Positions 36,660 to 46,087 of a stretch of DNA of 64,000 nucleotides are shown here, piece after piece; within the stretch, counting starts at the first letter, position 1; every line of letters begins with the position of its first letter. This DNA is from Clostridium beijerinckii. GTDB taxonomy: Bacteria; Bacillota; Clostridia; Clostridiales; Clostridiaceae. A program made the position numbers and the translations under genes. The notes beneath the pieces were generated by a model that ran no database searches, had not been told where the DNA came from, and saw nothing but the letters and a program-made list of their open reading frames with translations. The stretch is from assembly GCF_018223745.1 (NCBI RefSeq), contig NZ_CP073653.1, positions 2,632,001 through 2,696,000 on the forward strand, given 5' to 3'.

Positions 36660-36779
36660 AAGATAATGAAGGATAGCTAAGATTATTTCAGGTTTGAAAT
36701 GAATTCGAAGCGCAGCATGGGACTTAATTAGCACAACTAAGAACTTATAAAAAAATATGTCTATGAAATGAGGATAAAG

Positions 36780-38771
36780 ATGAGTAGAGAATTAGATAAA
36801 TTATCTATTAACGCAATAAGAGTATTATCAGCAGATGCTATTGAAAAATCAAAATCAGGACATCCAGGTTTACCACTTGGATCAGCTACAATGGCTTATA
36901 CATTATGGACAAAGATGAATCATAATGGAAAGAACCCTGAATGGGATAACAGAGATAGATTTGTATTATCAGCAGGACATGGTTCAATGCTTGAATATTC
37001 ATTGCTACATTTATTTGGATATGGACTTACAGTTGAAGATATTAAAAACTTTAGACAATTCGGAAGTTTAACACCAGGACATCCAGAGTTTGGTCATACA
37101 AAAGGTGTTGAAATAACAACAGGACCACTTGGACAAGGTATTTGTAATGCAGTAGGTTTTGCTATAGCAGAAGCACATCTTGCAGAAAAATTCAATAAAC
37201 CAGATTATAGCGTAGTTGATCACTATACATATGCTATAGTTGGAGACGGATGCCTTATGGAAGGTATCTCAGGAGAAGCGTCATCTCTTGCTGGAACTTT
37301 AGGTCTTGGAAAATTAGTCGTATTATATGATTCAAATAATATTTCAATTGAAGGAAATACAGACATAGCATTTAGAGAGGATGTAGCTAAGAGATACGAA
37401 GCTTATGGATGGCAAGTACTAAATGTAGCAGATGGAAATGATATAGATACAATAGAAAAAGCAATAGAAGCAGCTAAAGCAGAAACAACAAAACCTTCTA
37501 TTATAATAGTTAAAAATCAAATTGGTTTTGGATGCCCAGCAAAACAAGGAAAAGCTTCAGCACATGGTGAACCTTTAGGAGCAGACAATGTAATTGCTAT
37601 GAAGGAAAACTTAGGATGGAAGACTGAGCCTGCATTCTACGTGCCAGACGAAGTGTATACAAATATGAATGAACACATAGCAAAAGGCGAAAAGACTGAA
37701 GAAGCTTGGAATGAGTTGTTTAAATCATATGCAAAAGCTTATCCAGAACTTGCAGCAGAATATACTAAATGGATGAGTGGGGAACTTGATAAAGAAGCTT
37801 TATTAAACAATGAAGAACTTTGGAGATTTGATAAAGAAATGGCTACAAGAGAATCTTCAGGAATAATGATAAATAGATTAGCTAAACTAATTCCAAACTT
37901 CATTGGAGGATCAGCAGATTTAGCTCCATCTAACAAAACTCATATGAACGATAGAGGAGATTTCTCAGCAGAAGATAGAAGCGGATCAAACCTTCACTTT
38001 GGGGTTAGAGAACATGCTATGGCAGCTATCGCTAACGGAATGTATGCTCATGGAGGACTTAAAGTATTCTGTGCAACATTCTTTGTATTCAGCGATTACA
38101 TGAAGGGTGCTATGAGATTATCAGCTCTTATGAATCTTCCAGTAGCTTATGTATTAACACATGATAGTATTGGAGTAGGGGAAGATGGGCCAACTCATGA
38201 ACCAATAGAACAATTAGCAGCTCTTAGAAGTATGCCAAACATGACAGTATTTAGACCAGCAGATTCAAAAGAAACTGCAGCAGCTTGGTACTATGCTGTA
38301 ACTAATGGAACTACTCCAACATCATTAGTATTAACAAGACAAAAGTTACCACTATATGATGGATGTCCTAAGAGAGCATTAAAGGGTGGATATATCTTAA
38401 AAGATTCTAAGAAAGAAACTCCAGATGTACTTTTAATGGCATCAGGTTCAGAAGTAGAATTAATATACAAAGCAGCAGCTGAATTAGAAACTAAAGGAAT
38501 AGATGCAAGAGTTATCAGTATGCCATCATTTGAATTATTTGATGCTCAAGATGAGGCTTATAAAGAATCAGTTATGCCAAATAAAGTTCGTGCTAGAGTT
38601 GCAGTAGAAGCATTAACAAGCTTTGGATGGCACAAATATGTGGGTCTTGATGGAGATGTTATATCTTTAGATACTTTTGGAGCATCAGGTAAAGCAGAAA
38701 TCCTATTCGAGAAATTTGGATTCACTGTAGAAAATGTTGTTGAAAAGGCTATTAATGTAGCAAAGAAATAG
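36780..38771 (+). CDS. tkt: transketolase
   Basis: A 663-residue thiamine-diphosphate enzyme that moves two-carbon units between pentose-phosphate sugars. Domains in order: the PP domain with the ThDP signature [18 protein letters not shown], then [10 protein letters not shown]; the Pyr domain with [25 protein letters not shown] and [16 protein letters not shown]; and a C-terminal domain ([11 protein letters not shown]). An in-frame ATG at 36768 overlaps GAGG; the ATG at 36780 is 6 bases downstream of it and preferred. It follows tal after a ~600-base leader with a repeat and hairpins. High-expression codon use. Confidence 0.96.
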   Translation: MSRELDKLSINAIRVLSADAIEKSKSGHPGLPLGSATMAYTLWTKMNHNGKNPEWDNRDRFVLSAGHGSMLEYSLLHLFGYGLTVEDIKNFRQFGSLTPGHPEFGHTKGVEITTGPLGQGICNAVGFAIAEAHLAEKFNKPDYSVVDHYTYAIVGDGCLMEGISGEASSLAGTLGLGKLVVLYDSNNISIEGNTDIAFREDVAKRYEAYGWQVLNVADGNDIDTIEKAIEAAKAETTKPSIIIVKNQIGFGCPAKQGKASAHGEPLGADNVIAMKENLGWKTEPAFYVPDEVYTNMNEHIAKGEKTEEAWNELFKSYAKAYPELAAEYTKWMSGELDKEALLNNEELWRFDKEMATRESSGIMINRLAKLIPNFIGGSADLAPSNKTHMNDRGDFSAEDRSGSNLHFGVREHAMAAIANGMYAHGGLKVFCATFFVFSDYMKGAMRLSALMNLPVAYVLTHDSIGVGEDGPTHEPIEQLAALRSMPNMTVFRPADSKETAAAWYYAVTNGTTPTSLVLTRQKLPLYDGCPKRALKGGYILKDSKKETPDVLLMASGSEVELIYKAAAELETKGIDARVISMPSFELFDAQDEAYKESVMPNKVRARVAVEALTSFGWHKYVGLDGDVISLDTFGASGKAEILFEKFGFTVENVVEKAINVAKK

Positions 38772-39098
38772 AAGTTACAGTAATTAAATCTACGATTATA
38801 GTAGAGAAAATTTAGCGATTATAGTAAAACTTTAGAAAAATAGATTTAACCTTAAAATATTAATAAATATAGCGAAACAGATATAAAAAGATTTGGATTA
38901 AAAGTGTGTAAATTAATTAATCTATAAATATATTAAAATCAATTTATTCATTATTATAAAAGTTAAAATTATTAAAAGATATGTATAAAGATGTGTGAAA
39001 AGATTAGTGTGAAATTATGTAACTACAATAATAAATCATTGGTTAGAAATATATTTATAGATTTTTAATAAATGTATATTTAAGAAAGGGAGATTAAT
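38772..39098. other. intergenic stretch between tkt and the DUF4867 gene
   Basis: TTAAATCTA (38784-38792) and TAGATTTAA (38841-38849) form a 9-bp inverted repeat enclosing two direct copies of CGATTATAGTA (38793 and 38816). Otherwise nothing recognisable. Confidence 0.35.
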
Positions 39099-39722
39099 AT
39101 GATTATTAAAAATGTTAATGATAAAGAGTTTAAAAAGTATGGACAAGTACTAAAAAACTATGATTGTACAGAAATAATTGAAAAAATGAAAAGTACACCA
39201 CTACCAGAAGATGTAATATATGAACCATCAATTAAGGAACTTGAAGAATTAGCTATAGCTAAAGAGTTACAAGATAGAGAATATGGAGAATTACCAATAC
39301 AAATAGGATACTGTAATGGTAACAACTATATGTTAAATGCAGTAGAATATCATCGTTCATCTGAGATTAATATCGCAGCAACTGATCTTATATTACTTAT
39401 AGGAAGTCAACAAGATATTGAAGACGATTACTCATATGATACATCTAAAATTGAAGCTTTCAAAGTTCCAGCTGGAACTGCAATTGAAGTATATGCAACT
39501 ACTCTTCATTATGCACCTTGTAATGTAAATGAAGAAGGTTTTAGATGCGTTGTAGTTCTACCAAGGGACACAAATTTACCTTTAGAAAACAAGGCTGAAA
39601 AAAGTGGAGAAGATGCATTATTATTTGCTAGAAATAAATGGCTAATTGGTCACAAGGATACAGATTTAGGTGAACAAGGAGCATTTATAGGGTTAGTTGG
39701 AGAAAATATCTCAATAAAATAG
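39099..39722 (+). CDS. DUF4867 family protein
   Basis: A 207-residue soluble protein of the DUF4867 family, probably a cupin-type beta-barrel. Supporting segments are IQIGYCNGNNYMLNAVEYHRSSEINIAA, FKVPAGTAIEVYATTLHYAPC (cupin-like His/Glu/His spacing) and RCVVVLPRDTNLPL. Family members occur beside fucose-isomerase-like enzymes and are presumed to handle a sugar or its anomer or lactone; this is inference. GGGAGA precedes the ATG. A hairpin terminator separates it from the isomerase-like gene 280 bases on. Confidence 0.7.
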   Translation: MIIKNVNDKEFKKYGQVLKNYDCTEIIEKMKSTPLPEDVIYEPSIKELEELAIAKELQDREYGELPIQIGYCNGNNYMLNAVEYHRSSEINIAATDLILLIGSQQDIEDDYSYDTSKIEAFKVPAGTAIEVYATTLHYAPCNVNEEGFRCVVVLPRDTNLPLENKAEKSGEDALLFARNKWLIGHKDTDLGEQGAFIGLVGENISIK

Positions 39723-39764
39723 ATTATAAATAGAAATTAAAATCCATAATTTTGTTTTGAATCT

Positions 39765-39804
39765 AAGCAGACATATGGACTCTATGATTTAAATATGTTT
39801 GCTT
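39765..39804 (+). terminator. hairpin after the DUF4867 gene
   Basis: AAGCAGACATAT (39765-39776) pairs with ATATGTTTGCTT (39793-39804), 12 bp with one G-T. Confidence 0.6.
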
Positions 39805-39901
39805 ATTATATAAATCAGCAAAGAAATATAGCTGATATTTACTTGATAATAATAAATTTAAATAAACTATAAGAAGACTTAATAAGCATAAAAATTATTA
39901 A

Positions 39902-39946
39902 ATAAACTATAAGAATAAGCTATAAGAATAAACTATAAGAAATAAG
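39902..39946. repeat. short tandem repeat CTATAAGAATAA
   Basis: Three imperfect direct copies of a ~15-base unit (AAACTATAAGAATAA) lie just before the fucose-isomerase-family gene. Confidence 0.6.
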
Positions 39947-40004
39947 AAAGACATTATAAATTAAATGAAATGAAAAGATCAGAGTAAAATGGAGGAATTA
40001 GACA

Positions 40005-41477
40005 ATGAATAATATACCACAAGTAAAATTAGGAATTGTTGCAGTAAGCAGAGATTGTTTCCCAATGGAATTATCAGCAAATAGAAGAAAAGCAGTAGTA
40101 GAAGCTTTTAATGGAGAAATTTTTGAATGTCAAACAACTGTTGAAAATGAAAAGGATATGAGAAAAGCTTTAGCTGAAGTTAAAGAAGCTGGAGTAAACG
40201 CATTAGTTGTATATTTAGGAAACTTTGGTCCTGAAACTTCAGAAACTTTACTTGCTAAAGAATTTGATGGACCAGTTATGTTTGCAGCTGCTTCAGAAGA
40301 AAGCGGAGATAATTTAATAGGCGGACGTGGAGATGCATATTGCGGAATGTTAAATGCTAGCTACAATTTAGCTTTAAGAAACATTAAAGCATACATTCCA
40401 GAATATCCAGTAGGAACAGCTCCAGAAGTTGCAGGAATGATTTCAGAATTTGTGCCAGTTGCTACTGCATTATTAGGATTAAAGAACTTAAAAATAATTT
40501 CTTTTGGTCCAAGACCTCAAGATTTCTTAGCTTGTAATGCACCAATTAAACAATTATACAATTTAGGTGTTGAAATAGAAGAAAATTCAGAATTAGATTT
40601 ATTTGCTGCATTTAATGCTCATAAAGATGATCCAAGAATTCCAGACGTTATAGCTAGCATGGAAAAAGAATTAGGTGAAGGAAATAAAATGCCTGGTATC
40701 TTACCAAAGCTTGCTCAATATGAAATTACATTATTAGACTGGATGGAAGAACATAAAGGTTCAAGAGAATACATTGTATTTGCCAATAAATGCTGGCCTT
40801 CATTCCAAACACAATTTGGATTTGTACCATGTTATGTAAACAGTCGTCTAACAGCTATGGGAATCCCAGTATCATGTGAAGTTGATATTTATGGTGCATT
40901 AAGTGAATACATCGGAACTTGCATAAGCCAAGATGTTGTAACATTACTTGATATAAACAATACAGTTCCAGCTGATATGTATGAATCAGAAGTTAAAGGG
41001 AAATTTAATTATTCATTAAATGATACATTCATGGCATTCCACTGTGGTAATACAGCAGCTTGTAAATTAACATGTGGAACAATGAAAAACCAAATGATTA
41101 TGGCAAGAGCTCTTGAACCAAATCAAGAACCAAATATAACTAGAGGAACACTTGAAGGAGATATAGTACCAGGAGATATTACATTCTTCAGATTACAAAG
41201 TAATGCAGATGCAGAGCTTACAGCTTATGTAGCAGAAGGTGAAGTATTACCAGTTGCAACTCGTTCATTTGGAGCTATAGGAGTATTTGCAATTCCTGAA
41301 ATGGGAAGATTCTATCGTCACGTATTAGTAGAAGGCAGATATCCTCATCATGGAGCAGTTGCATTTGGACACTTTGGAAAAGCAGCTTACAACTTATTTA
41401 GATATTTAGGTGTTAAAGAAGTTGGATTCAATCAACCAAAAGGTATGCTTTACAAAACTGAAAATCCATTTGCATAG
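40005..41477 (+). CDS. L-fucose/arabinose isomerase-family protein
   Basis: A 490-residue aldose-ketose isomerase-like protein of the FucI-related family (COG2407). Features are an N-terminal LGIVAVSRDCFPMELSANRR, a middle domain with ISFGPRPQDFLACNAPIKQL and IVFANKCWPSFQTQFGFVPCYVNSR, and a C-terminal domain with FMAFHCGNTAACKL and EGRYPHHGAVAFGHFGKA whose histidines may bind metal. It is not the classical AraA family. Substrate unknown; its place behind tal and tkt and with DUF4867 suggests a pentose or 6-deoxyhexose. GGAGG precedes the ATG. Codon use looks highly expressed. A composite repeat begins 12 bases after the stop. Confidence 0.78.
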   Translation: MNNIPQVKLGIVAVSRDCFPMELSANRRKAVVEAFNGEIFECQTTVENEKDMRKALAEVKEAGVNALVVYLGNFGPETSETLLAKEFDGPVMFAAASEESGDNLIGGRGDAYCGMLNASYNLALRNIKAYIPEYPVGTAPEVAGMISEFVPVATALLGLKNLKIISFGPRPQDFLACNAPIKQLYNLGVEIEENSELDLFAAFNAHKDDPRIPDVIASMEKELGEGNKMPGILPKLAQYEITLLDWMEEHKGSREYIVFANKCWPSFQTQFGFVPCYVNSRLTAMGIPVSCEVDIYGALSEYIGTCISQDVVTLLDINNTVPADMYESEVKGKFNYSLNDTFMAFHCGNTAACKLTCGTMKNQMIMARALEPNQEPNITRGTLEGDIVPGDITFFRLQSNADAELTAYVAEGEVLPVATRSFGAIGVFAIPEMGRFYRHVLVEGRYPHHGAVAFGHFGKAAYNLFRYLGVKEVGFNQPKGMLYKTENPFA

Positions 41478-41488
41478 TTTAAAATTTA

Positions 41489-42175
41489 CTATACTTAAGA
41501 TCTGAACATATGCATATAGCTCGCCGAAATAAGGATTATGCTGTTGTTCCAGTTTCTAAGGAAATTATGATGGATGATTCTAAGATCACAAGTTGCACCC
41601 AAGATGCTAGCCTCAAAGGCGAGCTTTGAACTAGCATACTTGGAACAACTTTTAATCTAAGAATCAGAGCCATCAAATTCCTAATGAAACATTTCACAAA
41701 AGCATAATTCTTATTTCTAGTCAGGATATATTTCATAGCGTAAATCTATCCAATTTAAGAATCCGACTTATTAGATAAATATATTTACAAAGTTACTAAA
41801 ACCTTAAGTTCATATAGTCACTAGAAATCATAAATATATTTGTGGAGAAAACATTTGGAAATGAGCTGTTAAAGGTTCTTAAGCAGAGAATCCAAATCTG
41901 TGATTTGGTGAGAATCGCTTACTCAGCGAACAAACGTGAGTCGAGTTTCCGCTAACGATTGTTCCACTTTAGCTTGTGAAGTGAAAGTCCAAAATTTTAT
42001 TTTGGGTTCTTGAACTTCCTCAGCGAATGCAATGAGTCGAGCTTCTCTAGGAAAGTTGGAGCATGCTAAAGTGGATGCAATCTGCTGCTTTGAACCTTCA
42101 GCGATATTTTCATAGCTTTTCGGAATCAAAATATTTATGATTTCGGTGAGGTATACGCATAAGTATAGATTATAG
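41489..42175 (+). mobile_element. composite MITE-like element (HA plus HB), copy 1
   Basis: About 687 bases. The left terminal repeat is split (CTATACTTA, then ~12 foreign bases, then ATGCATATAGCTCGCCG). A full HA palindrome follows (outer stem 41526-41542 with 41701-41717), then a linker, then the 321-base HB module (41824-42144). The right terminal repeat (42140-42175) is the reverse complement of the left end of the element at 48211 at 35 of 36 positions. No transposase is encoded. It is non-autonomous at best. Confidence 0.75.
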
Positions 42176-42237
42176 TGGTTTATCTATAGAGATAAGTTCT
42201 TAGCATGTAATTAATTCTGTTTATATAAAGATATAGG

Positions 42238-42270
42238 CTGAAAGCATAATATTTATGGCTTTCAGTCTTT
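42238..42270 (+). terminator. hairpin after the composite element
   Basis: CTGAAAGC pairs with GCTTTCAG (8 bp) and is followed by TCTTTATTTT. Confidence 0.65.
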
Positions 42271-42391
42271 ATTTTATGTGTTTTTTAGAAAGTGCATAAG
42301 GGGGAGAATCTAGATTTGTTTGTTATTAATTGTTAAATTCTCAATATATTAATAAGTTTTGTGATAAATATAAAAAAATATCAATAAAATA

Positions 42392-42480
42392 TTGACAAAT
42401 GGTAGTGCTATAAAATATAATAAGACATAGATAAAGCAATGGAGCATTTATTTTATATAGGTGTTTTATTGCTTTTTTTT
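42392..42480 (+). promoter_or_regulatory. GntR-gene promoter followed at once by an attenuator-like hairpin
   Basis: TTGACA (42392-42397), 18-bp spacer, TATAAT (42416-42421). The transcript would start near 42428 and immediately form AAAGCAAT (42433-42440) with ATTGCTTT (42468-42475), followed by a run of T. Read-through is needed to reach the GntR gene at 42524. Confidence 0.55.
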
Positions 42481-42523
42481 ATTTATTATTGCTGATATAT
42501 CAGTGGGATTTCAATGAATTTCA

Positions 42524-43192
42524 GTGAAAGGAGAGATAAATCTGTGTCAAGCTGAAAAGTCGTATGCTAAAGAAATATATAAGCAAATTAAGTTAGATAT
42601 TTTGAACCAAAGAATAAAGGATGGCGATTTTCTTACATTATCAGAACTAGCTGATAAGTACAATGTGAGTAAAACACCTGTAAGAGATGCGCTAGGAGCG
42701 TTAGAGATTCAAGGATATCTTAAATCTTTACCTAGAAAAGGTTATTTAGTAAAACCTATAACACAGAAAAATATAAGAGAATCTTTTCAAATGAGATTTA
42801 TTTTTGAAAAAGTAGCTGTAAGTTTAGCAGTAAAACTGGCTAGTGATTCGGAATTGCAAAATATAATGCAATTAGCTGCGAAATTTCCAGAAGTCTCGCA
42901 GGAAAATGAGATTGCACTGTTTAATGAGTTGAATGATATGTTTCATATGTCGATTATAAAAGCAACTCACAATTCTCTTCTGATTGAAATGTGTGAAGGA
43001 GTTATGGAAAATTTATCACGGATACTAATGACAGACAGCAAACATTTAGAGTTTGTGAATGAAAAAGAAGAACATATAAATATAGCAAGAGCACTGATTC
43101 ACAGAGATAGTAAAAATGCAGAAAAACTTATAACAGAGCATCTTCTACATTTAGAATCAAGAGTAAATACTAATGAAAGCATTATAGTATAA
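42524..43192 (+). CDS. GntR-family (FCD-type) transcriptional regulator
   Basis: About 216-222 residues: N-terminal GntR winged helix (YAKEIYKQIKLDILNQRIKDG, LSELADKYNVSKTPVRDALGALEIQGYL) and a C-terminal FCD helical effector domain (FEKVAVSLAVKLASDSE, LNDMFHMSIIKATHNSLLIEMCEGVM, HLLHLESR). FCD regulators sense small acids. The start is uncertain: GTG 42524 lies on AAAGGAG, while that site is 8 bases before an in-frame CTG at 42542, which may be the true start. It precedes the amino-acid importer genes and may control them. Confidence 0.85.
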   Translation: MKGEINLCQAEKSYAKEIYKQIKLDILNQRIKDGDFLTLSELADKYNVSKTPVRDALGALEIQGYLKSLPRKGYLVKPITQKNIRESFQMRFIFEKVAVSLAVKLASDSELQNIMQLAAKFPEVSQENEIALFNELNDMFHMSIIKATHNSLLIEMCEGVMENLSRILMTDSKHLEFVNEKEEHINIARALIHRDSKNAEKLITEHLLHLESRVNTNESIIV

Positions 43193-43360
43193 GAAGTAAA
43201 GTTTAGGGTAAGCTTTTAGTTAGAAGAAGAGTTTTGCTTTTTGAATGTAAAAGTATGATAAGAACTTCTATATTTACAAAGAATGTATAAAAATTTTAAC
43301 TTATTATAAAATAAGAATTATTAATAAAATACTTTTTTAATTAATTAAGGGGGAAAAAAA

Positions 43361-44146
43361 ATGAACAAAAAATCGTTAGTAGGAATTTTACTAGCATCAG
43401 TTATGACAGTAGGTATAATGGCAGGTTGTGGGTCATCAAAAAATGATTCAGCAAAAAGTGGTGATGGAAACAAGAAATATGTAATTGCATGTGATGCTAA
43501 ATATGCACCATTCTCTTTTGAGGAAGATGGAAAATATAAAGGGATAGATGTAGAACTTTTAGATGCAATTGCAAAGGAAGAGAAATTTGAATATGATTTA
43601 AAGCCAATGGACTTTAACGGAATAATTCCTGGACTTACATCTAATCAATTAGATGGTGCTATTGCAGGTATGAGTATTACAGATGAAAGAAAACAATCTT
43701 TAGATTTCTCAGATGGATATTTTGTTTCAGGGCTATCATTAGTTGTTAATAAAGATAACACTGATATAAAAGGTGCAGATGATATAAAAGGTAAAAATGC
43801 ATCACTTAAAAAAGGTACAGCAGGAGCAAAATTTGCTGAAGATAATGAAAAAAAATATGGATTAAATCTAAGCTATTTTGATGATTCTCCATCAATGTTC
43901 CAAGCTGTTGAAAATAAGAATTGTGATTTCTTATTAGAAGACTATCCTGTTATTGCATATAAAATTAAGGTAGATCCTGATTCAAAATTAAAAATTGCAG
44001 GAGATAAGCTAACAAATGTTGACTATGGATTCGCAGTTAAAAAAGGTGAGAATGCAGACTTATTAAAGAAATTCAATGAAGGTTTGAAAAAATTAAAAGA
44101 AAATGGGCAATATGATAAGATCGTTGATCAATATATTGCTAAATAA
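43361..44146 (+). CDS. polar amino-acid ABC transporter substrate-binding lipoprotein, copy 1
   Basis: A 261-residue family 3 solute-binding protein. Signal peptide with lipobox MAGC (cysteine ~23). Ligand-site segments typical of amino-acid binders: DAKYAPFSFEEDGKYKGIDVELLDAI, MDFNGIIPGLTSNQLDGAIAGMSITDERKQ, KGTAGAKFAE, VENKNCDFLLEDYPVIAYK. It is a close paralogue of the gene at 44627, roughly four residues in five identical. It is followed by its own terminator, so it is expressed separately from the permease and ATPase. The ligand may differ slightly from that of copy 2. Confidence 0.9.
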   Translation: MNKKSLVGILLASVMTVGIMAGCGSSKNDSAKSGDGNKKYVIACDAKYAPFSFEEDGKYKGIDVELLDAIAKEEKFEYDLKPMDFNGIIPGLTSNQLDGAIAGMSITDERKQSLDFSDGYFVSGLSLVVNKDNTDIKGADDIKGKNASLKKGTAGAKFAEDNEKKYGLNLSYFDDSPSMFQAVENKNCDFLLEDYPVIAYKIKVDPDSKLKIAGDKLTNVDYGFAVKKGENADLLKKFNEGLKKLKENGQYDKIVDQYIAK

Positions 44147-44205
44147 ATAGTAGATAAAATATGAACTACTAATGATTAAAATAAGCTATGAGTTTATTTT
44201 AAAAT

Positions 44206-44252
44206 AAAAAGCTATGAACTTAGGAAACGATGTTTCTAATTTATAGCTTTTT
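44206..44252 (+). terminator. intrinsic terminator between the paralogous binding proteins
   Basis: AAAAAGCTAT pairs with ATAGCTTTTT (10 bp) at 44206-44215 and 44243-44252, with A and T flanks. Confidence 0.8.
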
Positions 44253-44476
44253 CCTATTAAAATTGAATTTGAAACTGAAATAAAAACTTAATTCATAAAA
44301 TAAGTATTAAATATCAAAAATGAAGGAGAATGTATCGCTTGATTCATAATTAGAAAAACATAGCTTTTGTAAAATCTTTGTTTTCAAACAGTAAATATTG
44401 CCTATAAATGCGCATATATATTAGGTATAACTATTTTGTTATATGTCTTGTTATATTTATACATATACTTAATGCA

Positions 44477-44505
44477 TTGACAGTTTTTGAATTAAACTAT
44501 ATAAT
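44477..44505 (+). promoter_or_regulatory. near-consensus promoter for the amino-acid importer
   Basis: TTGACA (44477-44482), 17-bp spacer, TATAAT (44500-44505). Perfect sigma-A hexamers with ideal spacing, about 115 bases before the second binding-protein gene. Confidence 0.8.
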
Positions 44506-44626
44506 AAGTTTCATAATGAAGTAAAAAAATCATTTGAAATTTATTGTGTGGAATAGTTTTTCCAGAGTGCAATAAATTAGATTTTTTAATTAAAATTAAA
44601 TAAATATTGCAAAGGGGCAAGGAAAA

Positions 44627-45409
44627 ATGAACAAAAGATCATTATTAAGTATTTTATTAGCATCAGTAATGTCTATAGGGCTAATGACTGGATGTGGTGC
44701 ATCAAAGAGTGATACAGGATCAGGTGAAGGAAATAAAAAATATGTGATTGCATGTGATGCAAAATTTGCACCATTCTCTTTCGAAGACAGTGGAAAATAT
44801 AAAGGAATAGATGTAGAACTTTTAGATGCAATCTCAAAAGAAGAAAATTTTGAATATGAATTAAAACCAATGGATTTTAACGGAATAATTCCAGGGCTTA
44901 CAGCTAATCAATTGGATGGAGCTATAGCAGCTATTACTATAACAGATGAAAGAAAACAAACATTAGATTTTTCAGATGGATATTTTGTATCAGGATTATC
45001 AATAGTTACGAATAAGGATAACACGTCAATTAATGGTGTTAATGATTTAAATGGAAAAAGTGTTTCAATAAAAAAAGGAACTGCAGGAGCAAAATTTGCT
45101 GAAGATAACGAATCAAAATATGGATTGAATTTAAGCTATTTTGAAGATTCTCCATCAATGTTCCAAGCTGTGGAAAATGGAAATACTGATTTCCTAATGG
45201 AAGATTATCCAGTTATTGCATACAAGATTAAAGTAGATAATGGAGCAAAGTTAAAAATTGTTGGAGATAAATTAGATGCTGTAAATTATGGATTTGCAGT
45301 TAAAAAAGGTGAAAATCAAGATTTATTAAAGAAATTTAATGAAGGATTAAAGAAATTAAAAGATAGTGGAAAGTATGACCAAATCGTTGGTCAATATATA
45401 GGAAAATAG
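44627..45409 (+). CDS. polar amino-acid ABC transporter substrate-binding lipoprotein, copy 2
   Basis: A 260-residue family 3 solute-binding protein with lipobox MTGC. It matches copy 1 almost throughout (DAKFAPFSFEDSGKYKGIDVELLDAI, MDFNGIIPGLTANQLDGAIAAITITDERKQ, FEDSPSMFQAVENGNTDFLMEDYP), with most changes in the linker after the signal peptide and in the last third. It is the binding protein directly linked to the permease (15 bases on) and ATPase, with its own strong promoter. A cystine or basic/polar amino acid is likely; not determinable here. Confidence 0.92.
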   Translation: MNKRSLLSILLASVMSIGLMTGCGASKSDTGSGEGNKKYVIACDAKFAPFSFEDSGKYKGIDVELLDAISKEENFEYELKPMDFNGIIPGLTANQLDGAIAAITITDERKQTLDFSDGYFVSGLSIVTNKDNTSINGVNDLNGKSVSIKKGTAGAKFAEDNESKYGLNLSYFEDSPSMFQAVENGNTDFLMEDYPVIAYKIKVDNGAKLKIVGDKLDAVNYGFAVKKGENQDLLKKFNEGLKKLKDSGKYDQIVGQYIGK

Positions 45410-45424
45410 TAAGGAGAATTAAAA

Positions 45425-46087
45425 ATGGAGATTTTTCAATTACTAAAAGATAGTCTGCCTAGTTTATTAAGTGGGCTTTCAGTAACAATTGAAGTTGCAG
45501 TAATATCATTAATATTAGCAGTTATATTCGGGATAATTTTAGGAATATTTAGCATAAGTACTTCAAAAATTTTAAAAGGTATATCTACAATATATATCTA
45601 CATTGTCCGTGGAACACCACTTATGGTTCAAGCTTTATTCTTATATTTTGGTGTTGGACAGGCATTTGGTATAAGATTTGACCCTATAGTTGCAGGTGTA
45701 ATAACTCTTACAGTAAATGCAACAGCTTATATGGCTGAGATATTTAGAGGAGGAATACAAGCTGTAGATAATGGTCAAATGGAAGCTGCAAGAAGTTTGG
45801 GACTTAATTACTCAAAGGCTATGAGAAAGGTAATTTTACCTCAAGCTGTTAAGATTATGATTCCATCTATATTAAATCAATTTATTGTTACATTGAAGGA
45901 TACATCAATATTGACAGTTATTAGTATAAGAGAACTTACATCGTCAGGACAAATTATTATTGCGAGAAACTTTAAGGCACTTCAGATGTATGCAATTGTA
46001 GCTTGTATGTATTTTATAGTAATAACAGTATTGACTTTAATATCAAGTTATATAGAAAGGAAAATCAGCTATGGTAATAAGCGCTAA
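45425..46087 (+). CDS. amino-acid ABC transporter permease
   Basis: A 220-residue HisM/GlnP-type permease with about five membrane helices. The EAA docking loop reads [31 protein letters not shown]; the N-terminal half has [15 protein letters not shown] and [13 protein letters not shown], all typical of polar amino-acid permeases. AAGGAG precedes the ATG 15 bases after the binding protein. Its 3' end overlaps the ATPase start by 17 bases, so the two are translationally coupled. Confidence 0.93.
   Translation: MEIFQLLKDSLPSLLSGLSVTIEVAVISLILAVIFGIILGIFSISTSKILKGISTIYIYIVRGTPLMVQALFLYFGVGQAFGIRFDPIVAGVITLTVNATAYMAEIFRGGIQAVDNGQMEAARSLGLNYSKAMRKVILPQAVKIMIPSILNQFIVTLKDTSILTVISIRELTSSGQIIIARNFKALQMYAIVACMYFIVITVLTLISSYIERKISYGNKR

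Noticed and set aside
40005..41477. classical L-arabinose isomerase (AraA)
   Set aside because: The N terminus and central motifs are of the fucose-isomerase-related family, not the AraA pattern, so no araA symbol is given.
41923..42129. 68-codon minus-strand frame inside HB, with a matching frame at 48464-48670
   Set aside because: The two translations differ at about 11 of 68 residues although the DNA differs at only ~19 of 321 bases, so most changes are amino-acid-altering. The frame begins with TTG and overlaps a palindromic structure. It is a by-product of the repeat, not a conserved protein.
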